Part shown: positions 25,651 to 38,794 of the stretch, in pieces
Layout of the letters: each line of letters starts with the position of its first letter
Numbering within the stretch: position 1 is the stretch's first letter
DNA from: Rheum nobile
Taxonomy: Eukaryota > Streptophyta > Magnoliopsida > Caryophyllales > Polygonaceae
Assembly: GCA_027886185.1 (NCBI GenBank)
Contig: WOAB01000893.1
Span: forward strand, 2,108,001 to 2,172,000
Reading direction: 5' to 3'
DNA: 64,000 bases
Notes under the pieces: model-generated
Databases searched by the model: none
Told to the model about the DNA's origin: nothing
The model's input: the letters and a program-made list of their open reading frames with translations, nothing else
Program-made: the position numbers and the translations under genes

Positions 25651-26010
25651 ATAAAAGGATTCGAATCTGGTGCGAATGGATTATTGGGTGAGAATTGAGA
25701 ATGGACGCGGGCCGCCCAAACTAAACAATCTAATGGACGTTAAAGAATGAAGCCCACCGGCCCAAACACAAAAAAAAACCCGCTCACGCGTTGTTCGCGG
25801 TTGCCGGCACGCGCTGAAATAGAATTTCAAAACAAAAAAGGAGACACTGAAGCGTCATTCAACTCTACAACACAAACAACTCCGATTTCTGAAGAAGAAG
25901 AAGAACGAGAGAGAGAGAACCTTGAAATCTATAAACCCTAGGTCCCTTCACCGACGAAAATCAAGCACAATCATCTCCAGTCGTTCGAGATCGATCGTAA
26001 AAAAGAAGCA

Positions 26011-29000
26011 ATGACGAACTGCGACATCAACACACAAGAAAAAACCGGTAAAAATCTACTTCACTTGCTTGTTCTTGGCGAAATTCCGTTTTATTGTGTT
26101 CGATTTTGCAACTTTTAGTTCGTATATGAAATTAAGTTGAACATTACATGCTTATTGTGTTCGGTTTTGCAACTTTTAGTTCGTATATGAAATCAAGGTG
26201 AACATTACATGCTTATTGTGTTGGATTTTGCAACTTTTAGTTCGTATATGAAATCAAAGTGAACATTACATGCTTATTGTGATCGATTTTGCAACTTTGA
26301 TTTCGTATATGACATCAAGTTAAATATTCTTACGATTTGAGAACATCTAGCAAGAGTATCAGACAATATCCTTATGATTTTGAAATATTTTATGTATGTG
26401 CATCATAAAAACAAAATATGTGCATCTGAACTAAACTTTATGTGCATGGTTTCGCAAATACATGTGAGTGCATGTAGATAAGTTGTGTGTGCGTGTTAAT
26501 TTTACTATGTGTGCATAGAAAGAAATAGTGTGCATACTTTGTGAAATATATGTGCGCATATACTAGTTTTTCCTAAGCATGTTTTCATTGTTATTTGCTT
26601 TTGTGATAGATAAAGGTTTATCAAAACATAGAAAAGTAGCAACTGCAAATAAACAACAACAAAACATTAGCACATCTATAGTAATCTGTTTCAGAGACGC
26701 CACAATGAAAATTGGGGAACCAATTTTCCCTAGAGGTGGTGTACATAAATGCTGAATTTCTCTTTCTTACACATGTTGATATAACATCTAAAGTAATTGA
26801 TTTTTTTTTACTCAAACACAGATATAAGGACCAAACGCCTTCATGATAAGAATGCAGCTGACAAAACGACTACAAGTGACAATACAGGAGCACAGACAAT
26901 TGGGGACAAATCAGCAACCATCACTCAGGCGAAAAACAACTCAATGACCACTACAAATGAAGGAACAAGTAATGTTTTATTCAGTGTATTATATGTGCAT
27001 GAAATACATAGTAGCTTGTGCTATTATAAATAATTATGTGTGCATCTATTTCAATTAAAAATATTTGTGTTGAATACATGGTTCAATTAGTTTTCAATGT
27101 TCGTGTATTTATTCTTATATGTGCATGAATGGTTGCAGTGTTCATGGATTCAACACTATATGTGCATGTATTTGTTCTTGTATGTGCATGTATGTTGATA
27201 GAAACTAGGACCATATCACTAAATCATAAGGATGAAGAAGTCAAAACAGAAAAGTGAAGACAATCCAATATATATCACTCAGGTGAAAGACAACACCACA
27301 ACAAGTCTTAAAATCCAAGAATCATGTAAAATACAATAAAACAACTGTATGTTCTTTGATTTAAATCAGTATGCAAATGTAATTTATTGTAGACTATCTC
27401 ATATGTGCATCAAATGAATACTACCATGTGCTTAAAGAAAATATTTGTATGTGCATCTATTTAAAAAATTGCATGTGTTATATGCATGGTTAAATTAAAG
27501 TTTTCATAATGTGAATCAATCCATGTGTGTTCATCAACTTATTAAAAATGTTCATCTCTTTAATCTAATATGTTAAATCATATTCACAGATTGGAAAAAT
27601 AAAAGGCGAAAGACAACTGCAAGGAAAGTCATACCTCCAGGATCAAAGCCTATTGTTATAAGAGAACCACGTAGGACGAGCCCTAGATTTCAACAAAAAC
27701 AATCAGAAAAAATTGCCAATATGTCAAAGAGAAAGGGGAAAGAACCAATGATTGAGGAAGAGGATGAACCACTGACCGAGGAAGACGAGGACGACGAGTC
27801 GCCTGTGGAAAAGATTCTATCTAAGCTTAAAAGGCCAAGGAGCTCACAAATTAGAAAGCCTGAATCAGGGTCACAAGCAAACAAGGGAAAAGCAGTAGCT
27901 ACTACAAAGTCAAGGAAAAAAATGAAGGTAGGCATCAGAGAGCTTAAAACAAAGTATGAGATGTTGAAGTCAAGAAGTATACCTAAATTGTTAGTTGAGA
28001 CAGTTGGAAAGATGAGTATATTACAAAGGCAAGCTCTTAGGGAGATGGGTTTCGAAAGTCTGATACACTGGAAAGTTGAAGAAATTCCTGGTCGTATTAG
28101 CTACTGGATTATTGAACATTTTGACTCTGTTTCTTGCACAATAAATATTGGTGATACTGGAAATGTGATTAGGATAACAGCTGGGGATGTTCAAAAATAC
28201 CTTGGATTACCTCATGGAGGAAAGAAGATTGAGGTTTCAAAGAACCCAACTGATTTTGAGCTTCTAGAAGAGTTTAAGCAACAGTTTGAAAAAATACAAG
28301 ATGTAGAAACTGGTATGCTGAAGCCGAGGGACCTGAGGACGATTAAACCTTCTGATGTGAGCCACAAGTTGCTCAGTTGCCGCACTCCAAATGACTGGTT
28401 TAAGAGGAACTTTCTCATCCTATTCAACTCACTTGTTCTGGAAAGTCACCAAAATGGGAATATAAATGTGAAAGTGCTTGATATGCTCAAAGACACTAGG
28501 AAAATTGTTGAATTTGATTGGTGTGAATACGTTTTGAGAATGTTAGTTGAACAGGCAGAGGCTTGGGCTGAGACTGACAATGGGTATTTTAGAGGTCCCA
28601 TTCTATTACCACTGGTATGAAAATTACTAAAAAAAAAAAATCAAATTAGTTTATGTGCATGATTCTTATATTGTGTGTTTATGTTTTTATATATATATGT
28701 GCTTCTTCTTAACATTATTTAATACTATGTGTGCATAACTTTTGGTATGTGTATGATTCGTATACTGTGTGTGCATGTGTTTAGATATATATGTGCTTCT
28801 TTTTATCATAAATAAATACTATTTGTGAATGAGGTTAGATACGTGCATAATTCTTATACCGTGTGTTCATGTGTTTAGATATATATGTGCCTCTATTTAT
28901 CATTAGTTAACACATCTTCTCCACTCTTATCAATGTATACATATGTATGTGCTTCTGTTTATTCTTATTTATTCATGTGTTTTGCTTTTGTTTTTCAGAT

Positions 29001-31628
29001 AATATATGTTGACCGCATGACAATCAGAAACGAAGAAACACCTAGGGGGTTTCCTATTATCAAAGAATGGAGCACACCATTGCTCAGGAAAAGAGAGAAA
29101 GATGAAATAAGGATTGGAGGGTTTGGGTTGGGATATATCCGAGAAACACCGGAAGTGGTAGATCAACAACCAAAGCCTGTTGTTATTGACAAAGATAAGA
29201 ACACATCAACTCCAGAGAAGCATGCAGAAAAGACAAGTGTCGACACAGAAGAGGGTTTACTGGTATGTAATAAATTTTACAATTGATATTTCATTGATTA
29301 CATATGTATGGAATAAGAAAATTAATAAAAATAAATAATGTGTGCAGGCTTTTCTAGTGGAACACATAGAAGAGGGTAAAGAACTTACACAATTCATAAG
29401 AAGGTTCCTACTCAGAATACAGGAAGCTCCAACACAATTAGCCAACAACAACTTGTTCAACAAAGTAAATGAAGGTATTGAGAAGATGTTGAATCTCAAG
29501 GTGAGTTCCCTATCTCAGAAACAACCAGAAAATGAGGACGATACATTGTCACAGCAACAGTTTTGGGCACAAGCTGAGAAGTGCCTAGAAGAAATTGAAA
29601 AGACAATAAAGGCAAAAGAGTCTTATGATGGACCAAATTATAATTTGGGTATTCCTGGATTGACTCAATATGGGCCAGAAGTAGAGCCATTTTCTGGTGT
29701 TGTGCACATAGCAAAGTAGTATCAAAGATAGCGTCAGAAAAATAAGATAGATAAGGTAAGTGAGGAAGTATATTATGCAATATGTTCTAATTCTTATTTA
29801 CTATTGATTTGCTCATAAGTTTCATACATTTTTCTCAGGGTCCTAGTACTGCAGTTGTTGAGAAAAATATCGAGAATATACAAGATGGGGATAAAGATGA
29901 GGTATATAAAAACTGATGTTTGTACAACTTTTGTGTGTGCATCATAAAAGCCAAACATGTGCACTTTAATTGAAGTATATGTGCATCATTTTAATTATGT
30001 TCATTACTGATGTAAAATCTAAAATAAGTTTGTGTATTCTTAGCAGGATAAGCAGGATAAGGAGGATGTAGTGACAGATATTGCGGAGGATGATGCAGCT
30101 GTGAAGCATCATGAAACTGCACAAAATGAAACGGAAGCAGAAAAGATTTCAAAAAAAGTACAAATCAAGGTGGTGCAAGATGAGATCAAGGATAAGAGGA
30201 CAAGGAAACCATCTGAATACCACAAGTCACCATACAAGAAGAGAGAGATTGATGTAAATGAGAAACCATCTGCTGCAGAGAACAAATTATACAAATGGCT
30301 AACTAATGACGCATCCCAAGCTAAGTAATGACAAACACATTTCATAATAACATGCAACCTTACATGCTTTATACATTATGTTTTAATAACATAAAACTAT
30401 ATTGCAGGGAATTGGTATTCCAAATGGGGAACATACATGCAAGAAAGGAAGTCTTTATGTCGATGAAGGAGGGGCAATGCTTGGAAAATAACATAATTGA
30501 CCTGTGGGCCAATTTGTTAAATATGAAGGAACAGTTGAAGAATGATCCAAAACCTCTAAGATTGTTTATGACAATTGAATTAGCAGTAAGTATAACACAT
30601 ATCCTAAAAAAACAAAAAAAAAAGTGCTTGTGTTCACTCATTTGTTTCTGTGTGTGCATACATAAGTGCTTGAGTGTGCATCAATTTCAATCCGTCAATT
30701 TATATAAATGAGTGTTCTTGTATTTATACTTGTATATGCTTTCAATTGATGTAGTATTTCGCATTGACACCAAAAGAAACACCCCTCAATGAAAGGTGTA
30801 CTTGGTTCAACGAATCAATGGAAGAAGCATTGAAAAACTTCAAACATAAGAAGCTCAGTGATATTGATATGGTAAGCACAAATATTCACAATCATAATAT
30901 TATGTGCATCATTTCATAACTATATGTGCATGAATTTATTTTTGTGTGTGCATCTATTTTTACATGCATCTGAATAATACCCTTGCCCCGTGTTAAATAA
31001 ATTCAGCATCCTATATGTTCATTTTTTAAAGCTTAATTTTTTTTGTACAAATACAGTTTGTGTTTCCGATATGCCACTTGTGTCACTACTATGTGATTGC
31101 CATAAATGTCAAGAACCCAAGATTTGATATTCTTGACAATTCAGCAGCTGATGTTGGTATAGACGAGAAGTATGGAAACATACCATCTGACTTGGTGAGC
31201 TTTAAATTCAAAATTGTTAGATGTGCTTAACTTGATGTGTTGTAAATATTATTTTTGAAACACATTGACCTTTAAATGTTTCTTTGTTCTGTTTGCAGAG
31301 ACATTTCTTTATGGAGTTTTTACTGAAGCATAACATGCAATTTAAAGCTTCCATTTTCAATGATGAACAAATGGTGCCAACTGAGAGACTAGAAATGTCA
31401 TGGAGAGACAATACAAACAAGATCGATTGTGGCATTTTTGTAATGAGGCACATGGAGACTTATTTCGGCAATGGATTAACCGAATGGGAATCTCAACTCA
31501 AGAAAGAAGATACTAAGCAAATAGCAACCATGAGGGTGAAGTACTGTCATTCCATCATTGACAATAGGTGGAATGAGGTGAAGAACAAGGTGTTTGACAT
31601 GGTTTCAAAGACAATCAAGAAGAAGTAG
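26011..31628 (+). CDS. MULE-borne Ulp1-type cysteine protease, 11 exons (two in-frame TAGs)
   Basis: Exons by GT/AG borders and phase: 26011-26047, 26822-26968, 27590-28614, 28999-29262, 29348-29755, 29839-29901, 30047-30324, 30408-30585, 30755-30871, 31057-31194, 31299-31628; total 2985 nt, in phase. Exon 3 holds a Lys/Glu-rich acidic stretch and a domain with LREMGFESLIHWKVEEIPGR and VQKYLGLPHGGKK, common in plant Ulp1-family transposon proteins. The last two exons form the protease core: His in CHYYVIAINV, Asp in FDILDN, Cys in KIDCGIFVMRHME. Relatives cleave SUMO or similar isopeptide bonds; the function in transposition is unknown. Two TAG codons (29717-29719, 29729-29731) near the end of exon 5 would truncate it unless exon borders differ. 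Confidence 0.75.
26092..26320. repeat. 61-bp tandem repeat, ~3.8 copies
   Basis: Units start at 26092, 26153, 26214 and 26275, each TATTGTGTTCGATTTTGCAA-like and differing by a few bases. The array lies in the first intron of the Ulp1-type gene. Confidence 0.9.
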
Positions 31629-34600
31629 TTGTTGAATTTGAAATAGTGATCAATTGGATAATACTTTTGTTGTTGTGGATGAACATTTGGTAGTGGTCAA
31701 TTGGATAATACTTTTCATGTTATGTAGTCTTATTTTAATACAGAATGACTTGTTTTGGTACTTCAATATGAATGAAATAGTAGTTGAATGTCCACATATA
31801 TTTGCAGTTGTGTGTGCATAACTGTGCAACAGAATATATGTCAATGTGCATGTAATTTTATTTAAGTGTGCATGAGATAATAACTTGAGAGTGCATCACA
31901 ATAGTGCATCTAAGGTCAGGCCTTCAATAATTTGGTTCTGCATGTGCATACAGGAAGGATTGAATGTGCATCAAAATCGAACTTTTAATAATTCATGAGC
32001 ATATGTGCATGTAATATATTCACATAAGTTGTATGTGCATGTATTTGAAGTTGGGTGTGTATGTGAAACTATTTGAATGTGCTCTCATTTTCATGAGTTT
32101 CCAGTTATACATTAACAAACATAAGATTATACTAGAAGATTTATATCATTAACTGGTAATAAAGGTCCAAGAATAAATCATAAAGTATGTATTAAGTATT
32201 CGAACATTATAAAGGAAATACATTCTCTCTTTATAAATGAAATGAATCAAGCTCTAGTTTTCACTTGCTTGCATGTTCTGCAGTTGTGCCCGGGCTGGTT
32301 ACATATTGTGCACAACCTTGTTTCCTTAGATGTATTTTCTATTATTCTCTCTACCACACCTTTAATACGTTTTCCTCTTGGCCCGCCCTTGTTCTTGGAC
32401 TGTGGAGGAGGAAGAACATCAATTCTCTCTGGTATAGGCCCAACAAACTTCTCAAATCTACTCTGAGTGCTATGAGTTATTGATGAAGAGCCAGACTGCA
32501 TTGAGCGGATATACAAATCCTTATGATGTCTTAAGACACCCAGTAAATCATTCATATGATCAGAATTATCCTCAATAAGATTGATACAAGAATGCATCTC
32601 CGAGAACAGCTCAGAAACAAGAACCTTCTTTTCATCCAACTCTAACCCTTCCTTAAAGACAGAACCATCTAGCTCAAATGTTGGCTTCAATGTTGCCTTC
32701 TTCGTCCATCGAGCTTTAATAAATTTTCTAGGCAACATATCCATACCAATATTTCTTAAAACTGTGAACATGTGAGAACAAGGGATACCAACATTTAAGA
32801 ACTTGTTGCAAGAGCAAATCAAATCTCCGATGGATATAAGATGTTGGAAAACAAAGATTTTACTACAACATCGTATGTTATAACGATGAATGTCCACATC
32901 CTTCATAAAATTAACAAGAAGACAGTCAAAAACAGAAGCATATATTTCATCCTGCACATCATAGAAGACGTTAAGAGTATAAACTGACGCACATTGTTTC
33001 TCCATCTGCAACGGTGTCTTCAATGATGGATAACAAGTAGATGAGTCTAGGTCAAGTTTCCACTGAGTGTGCCTCTGTGAATCAATTGCATTATCAAATT
33101 GCAACATAAACACAACCAACGATGATGTTCTCCCTATGAAGTTAGAGAAGAAAAAGTTTTGACTTTCAGACCTTGAAGTTGTCCTAAGCAAACCACCCAT
33201 GCTAACGTCTTGGAAGAACGCAGGAATCCAAAAATGACGTAAATCAAACATGGTTTTCAACCAGTTGTTTGACTCAAGATTAAAGTCAGAGATAATAGAA
33301 ATCCAAGCCTCCTCAAACTCATGTTTCTTCAATTCATTACTCCAAACAATAGCATTAAATCTCTTCCTGAAATCCTCAGTCTCAGATGCATTAACTTTAA
33401 CCTTCACAGGTACCTTGAACATAATATGCCACATACAGAAACGATGAACAACATTGCTAAAAACTTTTTCAACTGTAGCTTTAACAGCAGGGTCTTGATC
33501 AGTTAGCAGCACATATGGCTCATGAACCATTGCTTTCTTAAAGTTTTCAAATAACCAGACATAAGATCCAACATCTTCATTCAACAGTAAACCAAAAGCA
33601 AATGTAATTGAGCTCTTGTTATTATCAACTCCAGTAAAAGGTACAAACACCATATCATACCTAAAAAACATTAAAACAAAAATAGAAAGAGTAAGGCATA
33701 TAGATAATGAGTGTGCAAAGATGTTAAAAAATATATGTGCATTTATTCAATATTGTGTGTGCATGTGTTTGTTTATACATGTGCATGTATAATGACTGGT
33801 AAGTTCATATAAATTACCTATTTGATTTGTATGTTGCATCTGCTGAGACAACATCACCAAAGAAGCAAAAACTCTTGCGACCAATAGGATCACAGCAAAA
33901 TAAACGGCTTAATTGATTAGCTTCATTGACGTCGTAATCAAAATAAAATGCCTCGCATCTTTCCTTTTTACGGAACAAGCTATCAATTACCATCTGACCA
34001 TCACAACCAATCATATAAGAGTTCAAATCCCTCTTGAAATTCTTGAAGTCAATAATTGTAGCACCTACATCAGAATAAGATCCAACACAATTCTTGAACA
34101 ATTTGTATGCCGCACTAGTACCAATATTCGATTTTAAGCAATTCATAATGAAGTCTTGATGGTAAGCAGTCAGTTTTCTATTGTTCTTCAGGAAATGTTT
34201 CTGGGAATTATGTACCATATTATGCGTGTGACGCTCCTCAAAAATCTTCACACGATAACCATCGCGTCCTTCATATCGGAAAGCTATTTTAGCAATACAC
34301 TCGCATCTGTTTGAATTCCTTCTTCGTTTCTGTAAGCTCTCAGAATTAGGAGTTAAAACACGTATATGTGTATAACCTTGCTTGCTACAAAGCAGATACT
34401 TCCATACTGTAACTTTACTGTCATCACAAGACTTGGTATCCGTACCCCGACGCACATCAAATCCACACTCATGTGCATACCTATGGTAATACTGAACTCC
34501 TTCTTCAAGTGTTGAAAATAATTGACCAACAACAGGCTTAATAACATCTTTGCACAGAGGAATGTAGTATTGGGAATTCCCAAGGGAATAGACAATCAAT

Positions 34601-34740
34601 GTAGAGCCATCGTTATCTGATTTTCCTATAAAAAATAAACAAGGCAACCAACATTATCCATATGTGCTTGTTTTTAAAACTATATGTGCTACATTATAGA
34701 ACTACATGTGCTGTTATTTAAAACCACATTTGCTTCTACT
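26400..34740 (+). repeat. dispersed TATGTGCATG motif in introns and spacers
   Basis: Dozens of ATGTGCAT / GTGTGCATG copies occur in most of the longer introns of the Ulp1-type gene, in the 31.63-32.10 kb spacer, in the transposase intron (33700-33790) and, as TGTGCTT variants, near 34660-34740. They are on the plus strand throughout and rare in exons. Confidence 0.75.
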
Positions 34741-34983
34741 TCATCTAAGCGTACAAACATAGTTGTATACCAGCCAAATCTGAATGTTTGAACATACACA
34801 AGCTTCCACATTCAAATCGACAATAAATCAAAGTTATAACCTAAACTGCATCAACTATTGCTTCAGAATTCAATAAAATCAAACTTACTTGATAAAACAA
34901 ACATCGAAGAACCAAAAATGAAGCATGAATTGATCAATTTGACATAGAAAAAACTTAAAATTGAAAGGAAAACCTGGATCCAT
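32247..34983 (-). CDS. FAR1/MULE transposase, 3 exons, apparently intact
   Basis: Exons on the minus strand: 34974-34983 (ATGGATCCAG), 33818-34625, 32247-33660; 2232 nt, 743 residues, all in phase with good splice sites. Domain order: FAR1-type zinc-binding region (Cys in YLLCSKQ and NRCECIAKI, His in RHTHN), MULE DDE core with first Asp in VSADATYKSN and second in LLTDQDPAVKAT, SWIM finger (CSCNKFLNVGIPCSH), and a C-terminal knuckle CTICNQPGHNCRTC. Such proteins bind the element ends and cut and join DNA in the nucleus. The 10-nt first exon is unusual; it was chosen because its phase and donor fit. The alternative, a domesticated FRS-like host gene, is less likely given the surrounding element. 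Confidence 0.85.
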
Positions 34984-35404
34984 GTCGAAAGTTGAAACGC
35001 AATACCGTAACAACACCTGCAAATACATAAAACAACCAAAAACATCAGTTTTTTCACACAACATAAAACGCAAAGCATCGAAGGCAATGGAGAACGATAA
35101 GACAGAGTGAAGACGAACTACAGAACTTCGAATCGATTAGATTAGGACAATAGAAAAGAAGAGAAGAACGAGAAGGATCTGAATCACGAAGGAAATTTGG
35201 AGTGAAAGAGCAAAAGCAGATGCAAGCTCGTAACTGGAATTTGGAATGACGTGAAAGAGGGGGAAAGGAAAGAAATATTGCTCAACGCGCTGGTACACGC
35301 GCGCGCGCAATCAGGAAAGAAATCTTATTGATTATGGAAGGTGGATATTCATTCTTAATTCTCACACTAAAGACTATTCTCATGGGGACACTATCCCTAT
35401 ATAA

Positions 35405-35859
35405 AAAACTAAAGTATTATGGGTGACATTCTAGGCGTAGGATTAATTATTTAATTAAGCATGGCTACGTGATGGTTGTATTTTTTTTATTAAATATCAT
35501 AAATGTTAATATACACATTATATTAAATTTTAGGTGCATGTATATTATGTATTATTGAAAATACTTGCTTTCTTTTATCATTTATCATATTTTTTCTATT
35601 ATATGTGTGGTAGAAGATACTTATTTCCTTTTTTTAATCATATTCTAGTAAATATATTTTCGTGATTCATATGATAAGTTATATTTGGTAATTAAGAAGA
35701 TTGATATAGATAAAAGTTAATGTAAATTGTAAAAACGAAAAAGGGTAGAATGGTAAATTAATATTCAAAATTACCTATGTGGCATATTTCACATGTCGAC
35801 ATGTAAAAAAGAGAGGTATGAATTTATTATATATATATATATTTATATATATATATAGT
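35405..35859. other. spacer between MULEs, no gene seen
   Basis: AT-rich, with a (TA)n tract at about 35828-35858. No coding features. Confidence 0.5.
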
Positions 35860-37390
35860 ATTAGGATCAAGTAAAACGGATTCTTACGGTAAAACAAGAG
35901 TACTAATATTGCCATTGGATTAAAAATGATCAACGTGCTAGATTTAAAACAAAATTGATATAATAGGCTACAGAGTACCTAATTCTTTCCAAATGTGATT
36001 CGATCTTTCATGTGATGATTGGATTCTAATTTCTCTTTCCAATTCATGGATAATTACAAAAATATTTATTTTAATATCAAATAAAAAATCCCTTAAAATC
36101 CTCCATTTTGATTAATATATTCTTATTCCTAAAACTTCTTGTTACGCTTCAAATACTCGTAACCTCCATTGATGTAAACTAGAACAATCAAAATTGATTG
36201 GCTATGTAAGGAGTTGCCTCTGCAAAAGTGGACGAAGATGACCCACCTCATTTGACGCTCATTAAATGTTGATTTGAGAGTGTAAGTTCTTCTTTATCTA
36301 TTTTTCTGCATCGTATAATTATATAAAATATAAAAATACTATGTAGATTCGGCTTCGTCCGCCTCTAGCTTAATATATAGAGGTGGATTCATGTATTTAG
36401 TTGTGATGGGTTTACAAATTCACCGTTGTCGACAGCTGCACATCGCCGCTTCCATCCTGACCGACCACCATTCGCCTCATCGTCACTTCTACACACCGCT
36501 CCACCGTCACCATCCGTCATCAGATTGATTGCACCACCCGCGACTGTGCGAACCCTTATTCGGCACGACAATGCCATTTGTTAACCGTCATTAATTGAAG
36601 CTTCGAAAAAAGTCGATTGGGTGGTGATATTCACGATATTGGATGGTGATATTCACGTTATTGGATGGTGATATTCATGTAATTAGGTGATGATATTCAT
36701 GTATTTGGGTGACTATATTAATGTTATTAGGTGATGATTAATATTCATTTCATGTAATTAGGTAGTGATATTTATGTAGCCGAGTGTAATATTCATGTAA
36801 TTGAGTGTGATATTCATATCACCAAGTGGTGATATGAATGTTTTATGTGGTGATATTCATGTCTTTAAGAAATTAAATATCCACATATCAAATAGAGATA
36901 TTCATACAAATATGGACCATATTCGAGAAATAATGTTAGAAGGAACAATAACAAATTTACAGATCTATGAATTTGCAGAGCATCAGAACGCATTTGATCG
37001 TTATTCATAAACGCATGATCGATATTCATAAACGCATGATCGATATTCATGAATGTTGTAACAATCGCTGAACACGAATTTATGTTGTGTGGTTTTTATG
37101 TTGTACGAGTTTAATTGCATTCGAATGATGAAATCTAAGAGAAGAATATGGGTTGTTATAAATTTTCTCTCCTAAAGATTCTATCCATTTTTAATTTTAA
37201 AAAATCAACGTCATTATTATCTATAATTAACTGCTTAATCTATTTCCTAATCTCATGCAACACATACCCATATACCCTGAAATCTCCCTAACATCCACTC
37301 ATTCATCATCTCTCATCCAACGCTCCATATTTGTCTATCCATTTTACTATAACAATCGTTTTACCAAAACCCACCTCGATATAAGTATAT
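35860..37390. mobile_element. non-autonomous MULE, ~1.5 kb, related to the 20.0-25.2 kb element
   Basis: The left end (AGTAAAACGGATTCTTACGGTAAAAC) matches the reverse complement of the right end (GGTAAAACGATTGTTATAGTAAAAT) over ~60 bp with one or two indels. Both resemble the ends of the element at 20032-25190. The interior (36625-37055) is a run of TGATATTCATG motifs with no conserved ORF. Borders are approximate. Confidence 0.6.
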
Positions 37391-37804
37391 AGATATATAG
37401 ATGATACCAAGTTAACTGATCAACCATGGAAAATTCAAACACTGCAATTCCTTTATTTTTCGTATATATAAGTTATCAATTAGTCTAATTAGTCCATATA
37501 GTGTGAGCAAATTTAGAACACCCTTTCAAGAATTTAGAGATGGATGTTTTTTTCAAATAAATATTGTCTGATTCGATTGATTAAAGTCCCTTTATGTCCG
37601 GATTGGATATTGCATAGATCTTTTGATACATCAAGGATGGGAGTTTTTGAATCTTAGTTCACAACTTCAATCTAATCACTACTACAAAGATGTTCATGTT
37701 TTATGTTTATATAGTGACACTAACAGATTATAATACCAAAATTTTACACTGTTCATCTAAATTTTGGATCAAACTATAGCCTATATTACATATATAGGTC
37801 ATCA
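37391..37804. other. intergenic, no gene seen
   Basis: AT-rich, no terminal repeats or conserved ORF recognised. Confidence 0.5.
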
Positions 37805-37812
37805 CGCCTGAT

Positions 37813-38330
37813 TAGACCTGGCAATCGGGTTAGGCGGATCGGGTTCGGGTTTTGGTTAACCAGGTTTCGATTAAATCGGGTTCTGGTCAATCGAGTCGTT
37901 GACAATTACGGGTTGATTGGGTCGGGTCCTGCCGGGTTTAGTGTCAGTTCAGGTCGACCCAACGAGTCCAAAATATCAGTTTTTTAATGTTTTTTTACAA
38001 TAAATTTTTTAATAAAATCATAATTTTAATAATAAAATAATATTTTTACTAATAAAATAATGTTTTTAATAATAAAAATAATAATAACAGAATCAATATT
38101 ATATCACTATTTAGTAAAAAGGTGTATAATATTCATTATAAATTAGGTAATACATATGATTGGATCGGGTCGGTTAACCTAACGGGTCGGGTCATATCAA
38201 ACCCATATTTATTCGGGTCATCGGGTTCGGGTCTTTCTTGACCCATTGATTTTCGGATCGGGTCTCAACCCTTAAAATATTAGACGGGTCAGATCGGGTT
38301 GTCGGGTCGGGTCATATTTTGCCAGGTCTA
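37813..38330. mobile_element. hAT MITE with perfect 12-bp ends and 8-bp duplication
   Basis: 518 bp. Ends TAGACCTGGCAA / TTGCCAGGTCTA are perfect inverted repeats and the flanking 8-bp duplication CGCCTGAT is perfect (37805-37812, 38331-38338). CGGGTCGGGTC and CGGGTTCGGGT blocks lie inside both ends. Non-coding and AT-rich inside. Confidence 0.93.
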
Positions 38331-38475
38331 CGCCTGATCCTTCATAACATTTATTTATGTTTATTCAAAGTTGTAATTTGTCCATCTTCCTTTTTATAAT
38401 TAGCTTTAGCAAATGAAAATATTAATTTGACTGGATACAAAAAGAAAAGAAAAACTGAGAAAGTGCAACCTTTAA

Positions 38476-38791
38476 GGGTGTGTTTGGTAGAAATAATAGA
38501 ATGGGTTGGAATGAGAAATTGGGTTGAAAAGGTATGGGTTTGAGAATGCTAAATTTTAATTTGATGTTTGGTTTATTATTGAAAATGAGAAATTAAGACA
38601 CAAACTCTTCACTTTTTTTCATACCAACTCAACCCTTACAAATTTGGGGGTTTGAGAACTCATACTTTATGAGTTCAAAAATGGATATTATACCCAAAGT
38701 CTTTCAAAACAAACAAAAAGTATGGGTTTGGAATCCCTCAACCTACCTCAACCCCAAACCCCATTCCTTAACCCCACTTACCAAACACCCC
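38476..38791. mobile_element. PIF/Harbinger (Tourist-like) MITE
   Basis: 316 bp, ends GGGTGTGTTTGGTA / TACCAAACACCCC, flanked by TAA (38473-38475, 38792-38794), the 3-bp target duplication of PIF/Harbinger elements. No coding sequence. Confidence 0.85.
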
Positions 38792-38794
38792 TAA

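Larger units (their letters stand above)
25651..35404. mobile_element. Kaonashi-like MULE carrying a Ulp1 protease gene and its transposase gene
   Basis: A ~9.75-kb element. The left end (25651-25705) and the reverse complement of the right end (about 35350-35404) align without gaps over ~50 bp, most strongly in GTGAGAATT-x-AGAATG. Inside, an 11-exon Ulp1-type protease gene (plus strand, 26011-31628) faces a 3-exon FAR1/MULE transposase gene (minus strand, 32247-34983). MULEs carrying ULP-like proteases are known as Kaonashi-type elements in plants. The transposase frame is open throughout; the protease frame is open except for two TAGs. TA-rich flanks hide any 9-11-bp duplication, so ends are approximate. 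Confidence 0.75.
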
